Shown in pieces: positions 17,922-27,489 of a stretch of 64,000 nucleotides of DNA. The translations under genes and the position numbers were made by a program. Location of the stretch: NCBI GenBank assembly GCA_963752915.1, contig CAVVZZ010000011.1, positions 372,001 through 436,000 of the forward strand. The letters are read 5' to 3'. Source of the DNA: DATJPR01 sp963752915 (lineage in GTDB: Bacteria > Bacteroidota > Ignavibacteria > UBA10030 > UBA6906). Position 1 is the stretch's first letter, and the number at the start of each line of letters is the position of its first letter. The notes below the pieces were generated by a model that saw only the letters and a list, made by a program, of their open reading frames with translations, searched no databases and was not told the origin of the DNA.

Positions 17922-19916
17922 TCACTGTTGTTTCTCAATTCGTGCAGCCCAGCCCCCTCCCGTTGAGAGTTGAATTGTCAGGGAATCGCCGGAGCTTAGG
18001 GTTCTGACCTCTTTCTTGTAGTCTGTGGCGTCGCGATCCGCGTTGATCCCGTCTTTGAAGATCGTCGCTGTGTATGTCCCTGCGCCCAGAAAATGAAGAT
18101 CCAGCGTGATGGTGCGCGCATCCCAATTAGACATGGCACCGACATACCATGTTGAACCTTTCCTCCGCGCGAGAGCGACGTACTCGGCCACTTCGCCGCC
18201 TAACGGCTCAGTCTCATCGAAGGTCGTCGGGATCTTCGTGATGAACTCCGTGCACTCCTGCTCGCGCATGTAGATCGTGGGGTTGTCGGAGAGCATTTGA
18301 AGCGGCGCATGGTAGACGACATACATCGCCAACTGATGACAGCGTGTTCCCTGGCTCATGGGCATGTCGTTAATCGGCCTGAAGTTGGCCCTGTTGGCAT
18401 TCCTCATTGCTCCGGGCGTATAGTCCATCGGGCCTGCCAGCATCCGAATGAATGGTATGCTGACGGCATATCGGGGGGCATCTTCCGTTGCCCACTTTAC
18501 GTTCTCCAATCCCTTCACGCCCTCGTAGCCGATCACGTTCGGATAGGTCCGTTGGAGACCCGTCGGCTTGAACACCCCGTGGTAGTCGACGAGAAGGTGA
18601 TACTCTGCGGCTTTCTTCGCGATGGCGTACGTCGTCGCGACGGCCTTCTGGTCGTCGCGGTCGATGAAATCGATTTTGAATCCCCTGACCCCCATTTTCG
18701 CATACAGTGGGAAGACCTCGTCCATCTGCTGTGTTACGGTGTACCAGGCCGCCCAGAGAATGACGCCGACTCCTTTTTCCTTTCCATATTCGACCACCTC
18801 TTTGACATCGAGTTCGGGGGCCACCTTGGTCAGGTCAAATGTTGCAGACCACCCTCCGTCGAGAATGACGTAGGCAATCTTGTTCGCTGCCGCAAAATCG
18901 ATGTAGTACTTGTATGTCGGCGTATTGATGCCCGCGCGGAAATCCACGTGGGAGATGTTCCAATTGTTCCACCAGTCCCACGCGACTTGTCCCGGTTTGA
19001 TCCAGGAGACGTCGGCAATCCTCGGCGGCGACGCAAGTTTTTGGACCACGTTACAGTTTAGCAGGTCCATGTCATGCTTGCTGATGACAATCGCTCTCCA
19101 CGGGAAATTCCTTGGCCCCGCCGTCCTGGCAATAAATCCAGCCCGCTTCGTCGGGATCAGATTCATGCCGGCAAAGCCGCCGAGGGTCGCCTGCAACGGA
19201 TAGGGCGCGTACACACCCTTGAACCCTTTGTGCGTCTGATTGACGTCCAGATACATCCCCGGATAGTCTTCGAGGTCTGCCTCAAGAACGGCCACCTTCG
19301 TTCCGTTCCCCAGATCGACAAGCGCAGGGAGGAACGCAAGGGAATCGTTCGGGAACTGGGAAATCCGGATTTCCTTGTAAAGCGCTTCGAACGACGAGTT
19401 GAAGAACTGGCCGCCCCGGTAATCCCACATGAACGGAAGGAACGCTTTATCGTCTTCAACAAAGTTGAAGTTGGCGTCTTCACTCGAAACAACGATCTCG
19501 CCATTTTTGTGGGTGAAGAAACGATAGGCGACCGCGTCATCGTACGCCCGGAACACCACGCCGTAGTCTCCCCGAAACGTCAGTGTCAGCTGATGACACT
19601 GGTCGTGAATCTGTTCCTTGACGTAATCGATGGGAAGGATGATGGTATCGATTGTCACGAGTTGTTTCGAGAGCAGAACGGCCTTCTGTCCGAAAGCCGT
19701 TCCGTCTTCGAGTCTCAGCGCAATCGCCGACGGCGCAAGGACCTGCTGCCCGACGGACTGGACCGACCATTGCAGACTGTTTCCAGCGACAATATGAACG
19801 GTGATCGATCCGTCCGGCGAGCGCAAATCAAACACGCTGTCACTCTGCGCTATGGAAAACGAAACGCTCACGAACAAGAGCGCCAAATGTAACACTACTG
19901 TTGGAATGATCTTCAT
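17922..19916 (-). CDS. GH97 glycosidase (possible retaining alpha-galactosidase)
   Basis: This 664-residue protein has a signal peptide (1-23). It shows the three GH97 parts: an N-terminal beta-sandwich, a catalytic barrel (about 300-560; WDWWNNWNISHVDF, YVILDGGW), and a C-terminal beta domain. D416 in GFKIDFIDRDD sits where retaining GH97 alpha-galactosidases carry the nucleophile. The inverting SusB type lacks that Asp. Glutamates in YEGVKGLE (465, 471) are candidate acid/base residues. Cleavage of alpha-galactosides or alpha-glucosides in the periplasm is expected, and the subfamily call is inference. It is followed by other secreted hydrolases on the same strand. Confidence 0.88.
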   Translation of the reverse strand: MKIIPTVVLHLALLFVSVSFSIAQSDSVFDLRSPDGSITVHIVAGNSLQWSVQSVGQQVLAPSAIALRLEDGTAFGQKAVLLSKQLVTIDTIILPIDYVKEQIHDQCHQLTLTFRGDYGVVFRAYDDAVAYRFFTHKNGEIVVSSEDANFNFVEDDKAFLPFMWDYRGGQFFNSSFEALYKEIRISQFPNDSLAFLPALVDLGNGTKVAVLEADLEDYPGMYLDVNQTHKGFKGVYAPYPLQATLGGFAGMNLIPTKRAGFIARTAGPRNFPWRAIVISKHDMDLLNCNVVQKLASPPRIADVSWIKPGQVAWDWWNNWNISHVDFRAGINTPTYKYYIDFAAANKIAYVILDGGWSATFDLTKVAPELDVKEVVEYGKEKGVGVILWAAWYTVTQQMDEVFPLYAKMGVRGFKIDFIDRDDQKAVATTYAIAKKAAEYHLLVDYHGVFKPTGLQRTYPNVIGYEGVKGLENVKWATEDAPRYAVSIPFIRMLAGPMDYTPGAMRNANRANFRPINDMPMSQGTRCHQLAMYVVYHAPLQMLSDNPTIYMREQECTEFITKIPTTFDETEPLGGEVAEYVALARRKGSTWYVGAMSNWDARTITLDLHFLGAGTYTATIFKDGINADRDATDYKKEVRTLSSGDSLTIQLSTGGGWAARIEKQQ

Positions 19917-19997
19917 TGCGTTGAGCCGGGTATACTATTGAGAGGGCCAGATGGGCTGCCCGTCGTTCAGAGAACCTGTCATCGTGAAACGCTCCGG

Positions 19998-22900
19998 TCA
20001 CTTCACTTTCTCGCCTTCGAAGGGTCCACCTTGATACCCAATGAGTCCGGTAACGGTGCCGGTGGTATCCTGAATGAAACTGATCCAGACATTGTATCTT
20101 GCTAAACAGAAACTGGTTTGATCCTCCGGCACGAGTGGATCTCCATCGCCGGGGTCTCCTTGCGCCCGTGCCTTCAATTGGTTGCCATCCCTCAGGACTT
20201 CGATCAAGGGCCCCTGCGTGATTTGGTAGCGGCCGGTGAACGAATCGAGAAGCGATGGGGCGATCGCGAGTTTGGCGTTCGGACGGTGACGCAAATGTGC
20301 GTTGGCGCGAATCACCGAGTCGCCGGTCTGTGTCACGCTGCTGCTGTACCGCCAATTGTAGTCGAACATCCCGGAGGCGACCGCCATCTGTTGCGGCGAG
20401 CCCTTTTGTGGAAATGCTGGAATGCGACCATCCGAAATGACGAAATCCCATCCGGAAAGTTGTTGGGGATTGACTTCGTTGAAGTACATCCCCTCGGGTG
20501 ATGTCCCTGCCGCGATCAACACATACCGGTCATGATTCAGGGGGTTGGGATAGATCATCTGGAGCGCCGCGTCTTTCGCCTGGAATGTCGTGCCGTCGAT
20601 CGTAATCTTTCCCGAAGCGATCTTCAGCGGCAACTGCGGTAAGAGCTTCTTTGCCACCTTGTTGGCATCAGCGCCTCCGATGAGGAGCAAGGAATATTTT
20701 GCCATGTCTTCATCGCTGATCTTCGTATCGTCGAAGACACGCGGGGGCTGTTTCTGCCATTCCATCCACTGGCCGACAAATGCCATTCCCTTTTGTCGGC
20801 ACAACGAAACCATTGCCGTGTCTTTCGAGATCGTCCCGATCACAACGGCAAATGGCGTCACGGTGAAATCGGTCATCGTCCCCGGCAGTTGTTCCACTTT
20901 GTGCAGATCCGCCGGATGATAGTCCTGGGCGGTCAGCTTGAGCGTGCCGTTGTTGAGCTTCATCTTCCGGGCCACGCCATTCCAGACGACCTTGATCGGC
21001 TTCTCAGCATCAATGAGAACCGGTGAAGGGGAGAGGTCGATCTCAAGGATATTGTCGGAATCAAGCCGTATGACGTTCCGGTCGATGACTTCCGCATCCA
21101 CGCACATGAACGCGAGCGGGCTGGCGGCTTGACGCACGTGAACCCAGTATGCAGAGGCGTTGCGAAGCTCTGCTGACCGAATGCGGACGTGGCGCGGATC
21201 GGGGTTCCGACGATGCTGAAGGAACCAATCGATACTGAGGCCGCCGTTGCCAAAACCATTCTCGAGAACTTCATGACCGCGACCAGGGTACTCTCGATAC
21301 GTCACATCGTATCCCCATCGCTGCAGCAGACGCACGCCGTACCGCGAGTAGTCGACGTTGACGGACTGATCGGCGTCGCCGTGACGGACGAGGATCGGGA
21401 CATTCAGTAACACGTCGGCCATTCCCCAGGAACTCGATTTCTCGCGGAAGAAGCGGTCAAGCGGCGTAAGGCGGGAGAGTTCCTCCTCTGAGAGAACCGA
21501 GTGATAGTCTAGGCCGCCAAATACCGGGGCAATCGCACCGAAGAGGTCGGGGTGCCGTGTCGCGACATTCCATGTTCCCCATCCGCCCATGGAATCGCCG
21601 GTGAGAAAGATCTTGTCCTCATCAACATTGAATAGTCGCTTCGCCTCGGCAATGACGCGAAGAATATCGTTGTCTCCCATTCCGAGATACTGCGTGTTCC
21701 CTCGACCATGCGCTTCAATATAGATCACCCCCTGATGGCCCGTGTACTCACCGTCCATCCCTGCGTGGCGCACGTCGGCACCCCACCATCGGACATAGAT
21801 CGGGTTTGCGGGGTTGTAGCCGTGCAGTTGGATCACGACCGGCCACTTCTTTGCAGGATCGTACCCCCCCGGAAGATACGCTCTGCAGAACTGGGGTGTT
21901 CCATCAACCTCGTCGCGATACGCGAACCGGACGAATCCGTAAGGGCGAATACGGCCGGTCTTCCCTTGCCGTTCCAGCATCAGTTCCTGGTATTCCATCA
22001 GGGGCGAGTGGACCTTCGGCCAGGGATTTCCTTTGACCTCGCTCAGTTTGCAGCCGAGCCGATCCTCGACCATTTCAGAAAGCATCTTCAGAGTGGAACC
22101 TTCCGGACTCAGCGCATCAGCGGCGGTAGCCGTTGCCGAGAGTTCCTTCGCGAGGGGGAGGAAGTCGCCCTTGTACCAGGGGAGATGTGTCGCAGAGAGC
22201 AGGCCCTGCAAGGTCGTCGTCGTAAATCGCACATCGTACGGGCCTTGGGCCCAACCCTGTGCGTTGATTTCAACGGTTGCGCCCCGCGGCGAACTCGTCG
22301 AATACACTGTTTCTCCGCCTGGACGAATGACCTCCACTTTCACAGCTTCCGCGTCCACCCGCGGTGAACCGATATCGGTCTTCACAAAGAACTTGTCCGG
22401 AGTTGATGGGATCAGGGAGGGGCCGATCTCCTGGACCCGGGGAAACACTGAACCAGTTTCGAGGATGCGCGCCGAGAAGGAGCCGTCGGCGGATAGCTTC
22501 AACAGGAGATGATTCTCTCCGGCTTTGACAGCTACTTCGACCAGGTCTTCATCGAGCGTGCACGAACGCAGGCTATCACGGGAGAGAACGAGTGTTCCGT
22601 TCACCCACGCCCGAACGCCGTTGAGACTTCCGACCGAGAGCATGACTTTGCCCGCGGTTGTGCGCTGAAACGTCGTGAAAGCATACGCCACCGCGCTGTC
22701 GGTTGTACCCGTCAGATCGGAGAAGCCGGCGACATCGCCCCAGGCTTTCGTGAAATGCCAGCGGATGACGGAACCGTCGCGGAGTTTCACCTGACGCCCG
22801 TCAGTGGGGAAGAGCGAGGCTTCGCCACCGCTGTCGGCGAAGCAATCTGTCTGCAGTGAGCCTCGGAATGCTCCTGCGATGATCCAACCGCGGAAATATG

Positions 22901-23033
22901 TTTCATCGGAACGGGTCCAGGGTTTGCGGAACTCTTCCTTGAGCTTCAGAGCGGATTGCGGAGCCTGGGCGAGAAGAACGCCCGAGCTTCCAATCAACAA
23001 AGCAAGCAGTGCGAAGTGTTTGAGCTTACTCAT
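19998..23033 (-). CDS. Large secreted alpha/beta-hydrolase esterase
   Basis: This 1011-residue protein has a signal peptide (1-23) and a long N-terminal accessory region with a jelly-roll-like segment (about 40-195). A prolyl-oligopeptidase/esterase-type hydrolase domain follows. The catalytic serine is S481 in FLTGDSMGGWGTW. Asp (RHGDADQSVN) and His (PGRGHEVLENG) partners follow in order, and HGYNP near 404 gives the oxyanion region. A C-terminal domain of about 350 residues has no assignment. A polysaccharide or plant-phenolic ester substrate is plausible from the neighbours. It lies 81 bases upstream of the GH97 gene and is probably cotranscribed with it. Confidence 0.82.
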   Translation of the reverse strand: MSKLKHFALLALLIGSSGVLLAQAPQSALKLKEEFRKPWTRSDETYFRGWIIAGAFRGSLQTDCFADSGGEASLFPTDGRQVKLRDGSVIRWHFTKAWGDVAGFSDLTGTTDSAVAYAFTTFQRTTAGKVMLSVGSLNGVRAWVNGTLVLSRDSLRSCTLDEDLVEVAVKAGENHLLLKLSADGSFSARILETGSVFPRVQEIGPSLIPSTPDKFFVKTDIGSPRVDAEAVKVEVIRPGGETVYSTSSPRGATVEINAQGWAQGPYDVRFTTTTLQGLLSATHLPWYKGDFLPLAKELSATATAADALSPEGSTLKMLSEMVEDRLGCKLSEVKGNPWPKVHSPLMEYQELMLERQGKTGRIRPYGFVRFAYRDEVDGTPQFCRAYLPGGYDPAKKWPVVIQLHGYNPANPIYVRWWGADVRHAGMDGEYTGHQGVIYIEAHGRGNTQYLGMGDNDILRVIAEAKRLFNVDEDKIFLTGDSMGGWGTWNVATRHPDLFGAIAPVFGGLDYHSVLSEEELSRLTPLDRFFREKSSSWGMADVLLNVPILVRHGDADQSVNVDYSRYGVRLLQRWGYDVTYREYPGRGHEVLENGFGNGGLSIDWFLQHRRNPDPRHVRIRSAELRNASAYWVHVRQAASPLAFMCVDAEVIDRNVIRLDSDNILEIDLSPSPVLIDAEKPIKVVWNGVARKMKLNNGTLKLTAQDYHPADLHKVEQLPGTMTDFTVTPFAVVIGTISKDTAMVSLCRQKGMAFVGQWMEWQKQPPRVFDDTKISDEDMAKYSLLLIGGADANKVAKKLLPQLPLKIASGKITIDGTTFQAKDAALQMIYPNPLNHDRYVLIAAGTSPEGMYFNEVNPQQLSGWDFVISDGRIPAFPQKGSPQQMAVASGMFDYNWRYSSSVTQTGDSVIRANAHLRHRPNAKLAIAPSLLDSFTGRYQITQGPLIEVLRDGNQLKARAQGDPGDGDPLVPEDQTSFCLARYNVWISFIQDTTGTVTGLIGYQGGPFEGEKVK

Positions 23034-23480
23034 GTATCATCCCTCATCAATAATGGGTGGCTCGTGCAGACGAAGAGACATTTCGGAGGAGGTGAAGGGA
23101 ACGAGAACGGGAAGCATCAGGCTAACTCCCGTGCGGACACGGGGAGCCTTGCTGGTGAATGCGTCAAGGTACCGTCGGCGAGTCAGAAGGTCAAGGAGAA
23201 CAATGTAATCTATTGTAAAAGAAGGTGAGTGATTTGCGCTCGCCCATGGCTCCGAATTGTCGGCTATGAGAGGAATCTGCAAGGGAATCCGGTACCGGGT
23301 CGGTCCCAGACAGTCAGGAATTCCTGATAATTGAATTGGACGTAGACATCGGCGGCCACAGCACCGAGGAATCGTCCTGAATGACCGAGGCAACAACGCG
23401 AGTCGCCCCTGAGAATCCGGCACTAGAACCCGGCTTGCTCACACTGGGCGACTCGCGCTGTTCGAACTATTTCTGAGGAG
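23034..23480. other. Intergenic stretch with a long-range hairpin
   Basis: No gene is convincing here. CGCGAGTCGCCC (23397-23408) pairs perfectly with GGGCGACTCGCG (23456-23467) across a 47-base loop that contains a smaller CCGG/CCGG stem. It sits 14 bases past the stop of the minus-strand MBL gene and is likely its 3' structure. Near 23200 the motif CAATGTAATCTATTG is an inverted repeat in the leader of the esterase gene. Confidence 0.5.
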
Positions 23481-24242
23481 TCATTCGCCGAGTACCAGGG
23501 CGCCATTCTGATAATACCCTGCCGCAACGGCGTCGGGGAGACGTTGGATATACTTCTTTATTGTCTCAAGCCGCCCGCTCGTATGGACCGGAACCACAAC
23601 GCGGGCTTTTGTCAATTCACTCATTTTTAGTGCCTGATCCATGTTGCCGCCACACCCGGACAACAGCGGAAAGAGAACATCGACTTTGAGGTTTGCCATC
23701 TCCGGATAGGGTTGCGTATCTCCGGTCACATAGTAATTGACACCGTCCAGATGGAGAACATAGCCGACCCAGTGTTTTGATTTCGGATGCGAGTCTCCTT
23801 GCTCGAAGAGCATGGGGACGGTCGTGAAGGAAATTCCGGCGACGGTGCGCGTCTCACCGGGATGGATCTCTTGTGCCTCAATCCCTTTTTCTTTGGCGAT
23901 CGCGGCAACGTCGGGTGGCCCTACAACGAGTGCTTTGGGATTCAGCTTCAGATATTCACGGATGATCGTCGGCTGGAAATGGTCGTGGTGAGAATGGGTG
24001 AGAAGGATCAGATCCGGCCTCGCGAAACGGGAGTTCACCACCAGCTCATCGGTTGGCCATGAAACGGGATCGACAAAGACAACCAGGCCCTCAGCGGTTC
24101 GGAATCGCACATCATCATCTGTGAGATGGACGACGCCGTTGAGGAGGACACCGACGCCGGTTCTGTTCCCACCGGCAATGAGGATCGAGGCTCCGAGGAG
24201 CAGAGCGAGCCCTGCGCAGCATGCTGCCTTTTGTGCTTTCAT
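23481..24242 (-). CDS. Exported MBL-fold metal-dependent hydrolase
   Basis: This 253-residue protein has a signal peptide (1-23). Its metallo-beta-lactamase fold shows THSHHDHFQP (metal ligands), DPVSWPT before it, TGDTQPYPEM (bridging Asp), and VPVHTSG (last His). The pattern is closest to the UlaG/UPF0173-like MBL proteins that hydrolyse small esters or lactones. Substrate cannot be read from sequence. The start at 24242 has AAAGGAG upstream and replaces a 16-residue longer frame. Confidence 0.87.
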   Translation of the reverse strand: MKAQKAACCAGLALLLGASILIAGGNRTGVGVLLNGVVHLTDDDVRFRTAEGLVVFVDPVSWPTDELVVNSRFARPDLILLTHSHHDHFQPTIIREYLKLNPKALVVGPPDVAAIAKEKGIEAQEIHPGETRTVAGISFTTVPMLFEQGDSHPKSKHWVGYVLHLDGVNYYVTGDTQPYPEMANLKVDVLFPLLSGCGGNMDQALKMSELTKARVVVPVHTSGRLETIKKYIQRLPDAVAAGYYQNGALVLGE

Positions 24243-24308
24243 GGATTTCTCCTTTCGTAACGAAGTGAATGGCAGAACGGTCTGGGACACGGATCCGCTG
24301 AAAGAGAA

Positions 24309-25110
24309 CTACTTCTGGGAGTCATACAAGCGTGCGACCTCCGAAACGGAAAGCGCTCGGTTCCACAGCATGGGCTCGTCGATCGTTCCGCGGAAGGAAG
24401 TGCCGAAATCCGGCTCTCCGACATTGGACCGGTTGCACCCAATGGTAAGGTCATTCGCTGACTCACCCGCGCGGCCTGTGGTGTCCCACTGCAACGGCTG
24501 ACCTTCGGGACGCCCATCGACGTACAAGATCTGCTCACTGCCGTCAAATGTTGCTGCCACATGATGCCATGCGCCGTCGGCAACCATCTTCCGCGTCAGA
24601 CTAAAATGGCTGCCCGGCCCCACTTCGAGGGCGGCCAGTCCAGACCACTCGTTGCCGTTATAGGGGGCGGCAATGCTGAGTGCGTATCCGAGGCTGTAGG
24701 ATTTGTCGAAGATCCGTCTCCAGATGGTGTCACGGCATGATGTCCTGATCCAGGCAGATAGCGTGAATTGCGCGGGATTTACTGAAGGGTTGTTCGAGAT
24801 GACGATCGCGTCCCCGTCGCTTCGAAATTCATATGCGCCGCCCCTTCTCCCGTCCGGAGTCCAGTGAACTCCGACCGGTTTGCCGTAATTCCCATTTCCT
24901 GATACATCAGTGATCTTCGGCTGATCAGATTCGTCCTTGTCGAAGGTCATATGCAGGACCAATCCTCGTGAAAGGTCCGCTCGATCCTCGGATGCGGAGC
25001 AGGAGGGGGCGACAAGGGAAGCGCGCTTGTCGGAATGACTCGGGGAATGACGCTGAATACAGAAGAGCTGCGAGGAGGATACTGCCGAGGTACGTCCACG
25101 TGTAGTTCAT
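24309..25110 (-). pseudogene. LamG-domain lipoprotein, frameshifted
   Basis: The start MNYTWTYLGSILLAALLYSAS with AGAGG upstream gives a signal sequence. The LamG domain lies in another frame. Reading that frame back gives APSCSASEDRADLSRGLVLH before the LamG domain proper (MTFDKDESDQ, DVSGNGNYG, FTLSAWIRTS, WHHVAATFDGS, DEPMLWNRALS). The two parts together span 3n+1 bases, so removing one extra base near 25020-25060 would give one protein of about 266 residues. LamG domains are concanavalin-like sandwiches that often bind glycans. Either the gene is newly inactivated or the base is a sequence error. It lies directly downstream of the M56-LamG gene. Confidence 0.7.
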
Positions 25111-25282
25111 AGATTCGCCTCTTGAGTGTGGATAGTTGGAAGGATCGCTCGCCTTAGGGCGACGTGTGTACAGTTCTGGACGCCGAGCAGACAGGCACCG
25201 GAGTGCCAGGGTAGCAGTTGCGTTACGAATTGCTTCGTACATCAACGTACGAAAAAGAGCTCTCGCCGACAGAAGCGAGGGC

Positions 25283-27022
25283 TCAGTTCATGGCGAACAA
25301 TGCAGCGACTTCCTGGTCATCCAATGGGGTGTTGTAGATCCTGACGTCATCGACATTGCCGTCGAAGTAGAGAAAGTCATCGCCCTGGAAGCCGATAGCC
25401 AGCGGACCGTCGGTGTTTTTCGGCGGCACGAGACCGTCGATGGCCGCCACCTGGGTCCCATTGAGATAGAGACGAACCACGTGCATTTTCTGATCAGCGA
25501 CGGCTGTCACGTGTGACCAACGATTCAACGGGAGTTCCCCTTTCTCCACCCAGTAATCATTCCATATCCCCATCCCTCCGTTGGGTCGCCATTCAGTCAG
25601 CCCCCATTCGGCGGTCTGTGCTTCGCCAAATCCCATGCGCCAAACGGATTTCTTCGTCCCCTTGCCGCTGGGCTTGCCGATCCACGATTCGTACTTACCG
25701 CAGCGTCGGGGGCAAATCCAGCAGCTGATTGTGAAGGAGACACACGAGTCAACGGCCTTCGTTGAGGAGATCACGACGATGCTCTTCTTCCCGTCGAAGG
25801 AGAGCGCGTGGTCAGGACGACCGTTCCGGTCCGGACACGCCACGGCGCCGCGAATGATGCCATGCTGGTCATACCCGCTCTCGTCGTTGGCATTTCCGTC
25901 CAGAGGATAGTAGGCAACAAGATGGGAGGATATGTGGTGCAGTATCGCGGCTTCATCGTCAGCCCGAACCGGCCAGACGTTTCCGGCTGCACGCCAGGTG
26001 AACGCGGTGAGGAGGATCATGAAAAGCGATACGACTGCAAGGCCGCCTGCATTCACGAAACTCGACGTCGCAGGTCGCTGTCCCAGGATTCTTGCGACAC
26101 GGTGGAACAGGTTGCCCCCGTTTGCCGCGAGCGCGACGGCAGTGGCGAAGCGTTGCTCCTCGAGATAGATGAGGGCCTTGGCGTACGAAAGCCTGTCGCC
26201 GGTCGCTGCGACGGCAATGTCATCGCAACACTGTTCTCGTTCTTCCCGGATTCTCCGTGAGAGCCACCAAACGGCCGGATGAAAGAATCCGAGGATTTCG
26301 ATGGCGATCTGCAAAAGATTGAAGACATAGTCGAGTCTCTGGAGATGCGCCAGCTCGTGTAACAGGAGTGCTTCAAGGAATGTTTCATTCATGCCGGTCA
26401 GAAACGAGGCCGGCAGAAGGATGACCGGTTTCAGACAACCGATGACTGCCGGCGTCAGGGTTCTCACCGAGGCAACGACGCGAATCGTCCGAGACACACC
26501 CAGCTTGGCGCCCACGCGTCGCACGCGCGACGCCCAGGCGGGGTCAAGAAGTTCGGGGGAGCATCGGGCAAGGTGGCGGAGTCGGGCGAACCCCATGAGG
26601 TGATACAATGCGCTGAAGAACACGCCCACAAGCCAGCACGTGGTGGCATAGGGAAGATATCGCGATACCAACGGAGACAAAATGAAAAGACGCTCTTGCT
26701 CCTGACGATAGTGGGTCCCGATGAATTGTCCGTTCCATGAGACGTCGGTCGTGCGGGTCGATGGCGACGCCAAACGAATTGTCGCGAGCGTATCATGGAC
26801 CGTGACGTGCGAGGTGAGGAGAACGGTGAGGGTCGGTGCAACGATCATGAGCAGGAGTGCAGCATAGCAGATGACATAACGGACCTGCGGTCGGGACGTT
26901 TGCGTCAAGCGCAGCAACGCGCCTGTTGCGAGGGCAATGATCGCAGCCTGCCAGGCGAAGTGGATGAGACCGAGGCCCAGGAGGTTCAGAGATATCGTAG
27001 CTGCAGAAGTTGCCGAGGTCAT
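25283..27022 (-). CDS. M56 (BlaR1/MecR1-type) membrane peptidase fused to a C-terminal LamG domain
   Basis: This 579-residue protein has TM helices at about 10-38, 48-68, 122-142 and 326-344. The cytoplasmic/membrane M56 zinc peptidase carries HELAH at 222-226 and the later EEREQCCDD segment. After the last TM the BlaR1 penicillin-binding sensor is replaced by a LamG domain (about 366-579; YYPLDGNANDESG, FTISCWICP, WSHVTAVADQ, VDDVRIYNTPLDD). In BlaR1 the outer domain senses ligand and the peptidase then inactivates BlaI. A glycan- or surface-sensing version is the natural inference. Its start lies 11 bases past the BlaI stop, so the two are an operon. Confidence 0.9.
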   Translation of the reverse strand: MTSATSAATISLNLLGLGLIHFAWQAAIIALATGALLRLTQTSRPQVRYVICYAALLLMIVAPTLTVLLTSHVTVHDTLATIRLASPSTRTTDVSWNGQFIGTHYRQEQERLFILSPLVSRYLPYATTCWLVGVFFSALYHLMGFARLRHLARCSPELLDPAWASRVRRVGAKLGVSRTIRVVASVRTLTPAVIGCLKPVILLPASFLTGMNETFLEALLLHELAHLQRLDYVFNLLQIAIEILGFFHPAVWWLSRRIREEREQCCDDIAVAATGDRLSYAKALIYLEEQRFATAVALAANGGNLFHRVARILGQRPATSSFVNAGGLAVVSLFMILLTAFTWRAAGNVWPVRADDEAAILHHISSHLVAYYPLDGNANDESGYDQHGIIRGAVACPDRNGRPDHALSFDGKKSIVVISSTKAVDSCVSFTISCWICPRRCGKYESWIGKPSGKGTKKSVWRMGFGEAQTAEWGLTEWRPNGGMGIWNDYWVEKGELPLNRWSHVTAVADQKMHVVRLYLNGTQVAAIDGLVPPKNTDGPLAIGFQGDDFLYFDGNVDDVRIYNTPLDDQEVAALFAMN

Positions 27023-27033
27023 GAGTGCGGATC

Positions 27034-27412
27034 CTATTCTTGTTCCTTGATGAGCTTTCGTATCTTAGAAAGCTCATCAGCCGTTGGTGGTCGCGAGGAG
27101 AGCGCACGAAGGACAAGCTTTTCCATCGAGCCGGCGAACACGGAATCGAGGAGCCGTCCGACAACGCCTTCCTGAACTTCGGCTTCGGATACAGCAGATG
27201 CGTAGACGTGAACCTTCGAAGAACCGTCGCGCTTGAGCAGATCCTTTGTCGTGCATAATTTGCATGAGCTTCAACGTCGTCGTGTATCCGGTGGGCTCGA
27301 CGTGGTGCATGTGGGCATTGACGTGGCGGACAGTGCTTGGGCCATGCTTCCAGAGAATCCCGAGTATCTGAAGTTCTTTCTCTGTCGGTCCCGGGTTTTT
27401 TTTTCGTGACAT
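27034..27412 (-). pseudogene. BlaI/MecI-family repressor, one-base frameshift
   Basis: The N-terminal part (MSRKKNPGPTEKELQILGIL, then TVRHVNAHM and TTTLKLMQIMHDKG) is a typical BlaI winged helix. After DKG the frame breaks. Skipping one base at about 27240-27242 restores LLKRDGSSKVHVYASAVSEA and a normal dimerisation end (SKIRKLIKEQE) with a TAG at 27034. The restored protein is 125 residues, the family length. AAGGATGG precedes the start. It should repress its own operon with the M56 partner, as in bla/mec systems. Whether the shift is real decides whether the repressor works. Confidence 0.85.
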
Positions 27413-27447
27413 ACATCCATCCTTGCTTTGTCGGCGTCTCCGGGAGG

Positions 27448-27476
27448 AATATACATAGGCCACGTTCGATTGTCAA
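27448..27476 (-). promoter_or_regulatory. Strong sigma-70-type promoter for the blaI-M56 operon
   Basis: On the minus strand TTGACA (27476-27471) and TATATT (27453-27448) are separated by exactly 17 bases, 35 bases ahead of the blaI start. Confidence 0.75.
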
Positions 27477-27489
27477 CGAATATTTTCGT
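27476..27489. promoter_or_regulatory. Candidate BlaI operator
   Basis: ACGAA-TATT-TTCGT is an inverted repeat (5-bp arms, 4-base spacer) that touches the -35 box of the blaI promoter, a placement expected for autorepression. The assignment to BlaI is inference. Confidence 0.4.

Noticed and set aside
25283..27412. Beta-lactam resistance regulator
   Set aside because: BlaI/BlaR-like order is present but no beta-lactamase or penicillin-binding sensor domain is; the nearby MBL-fold protein resembles UlaG-type hydrolases rather than class B beta-lactamases.
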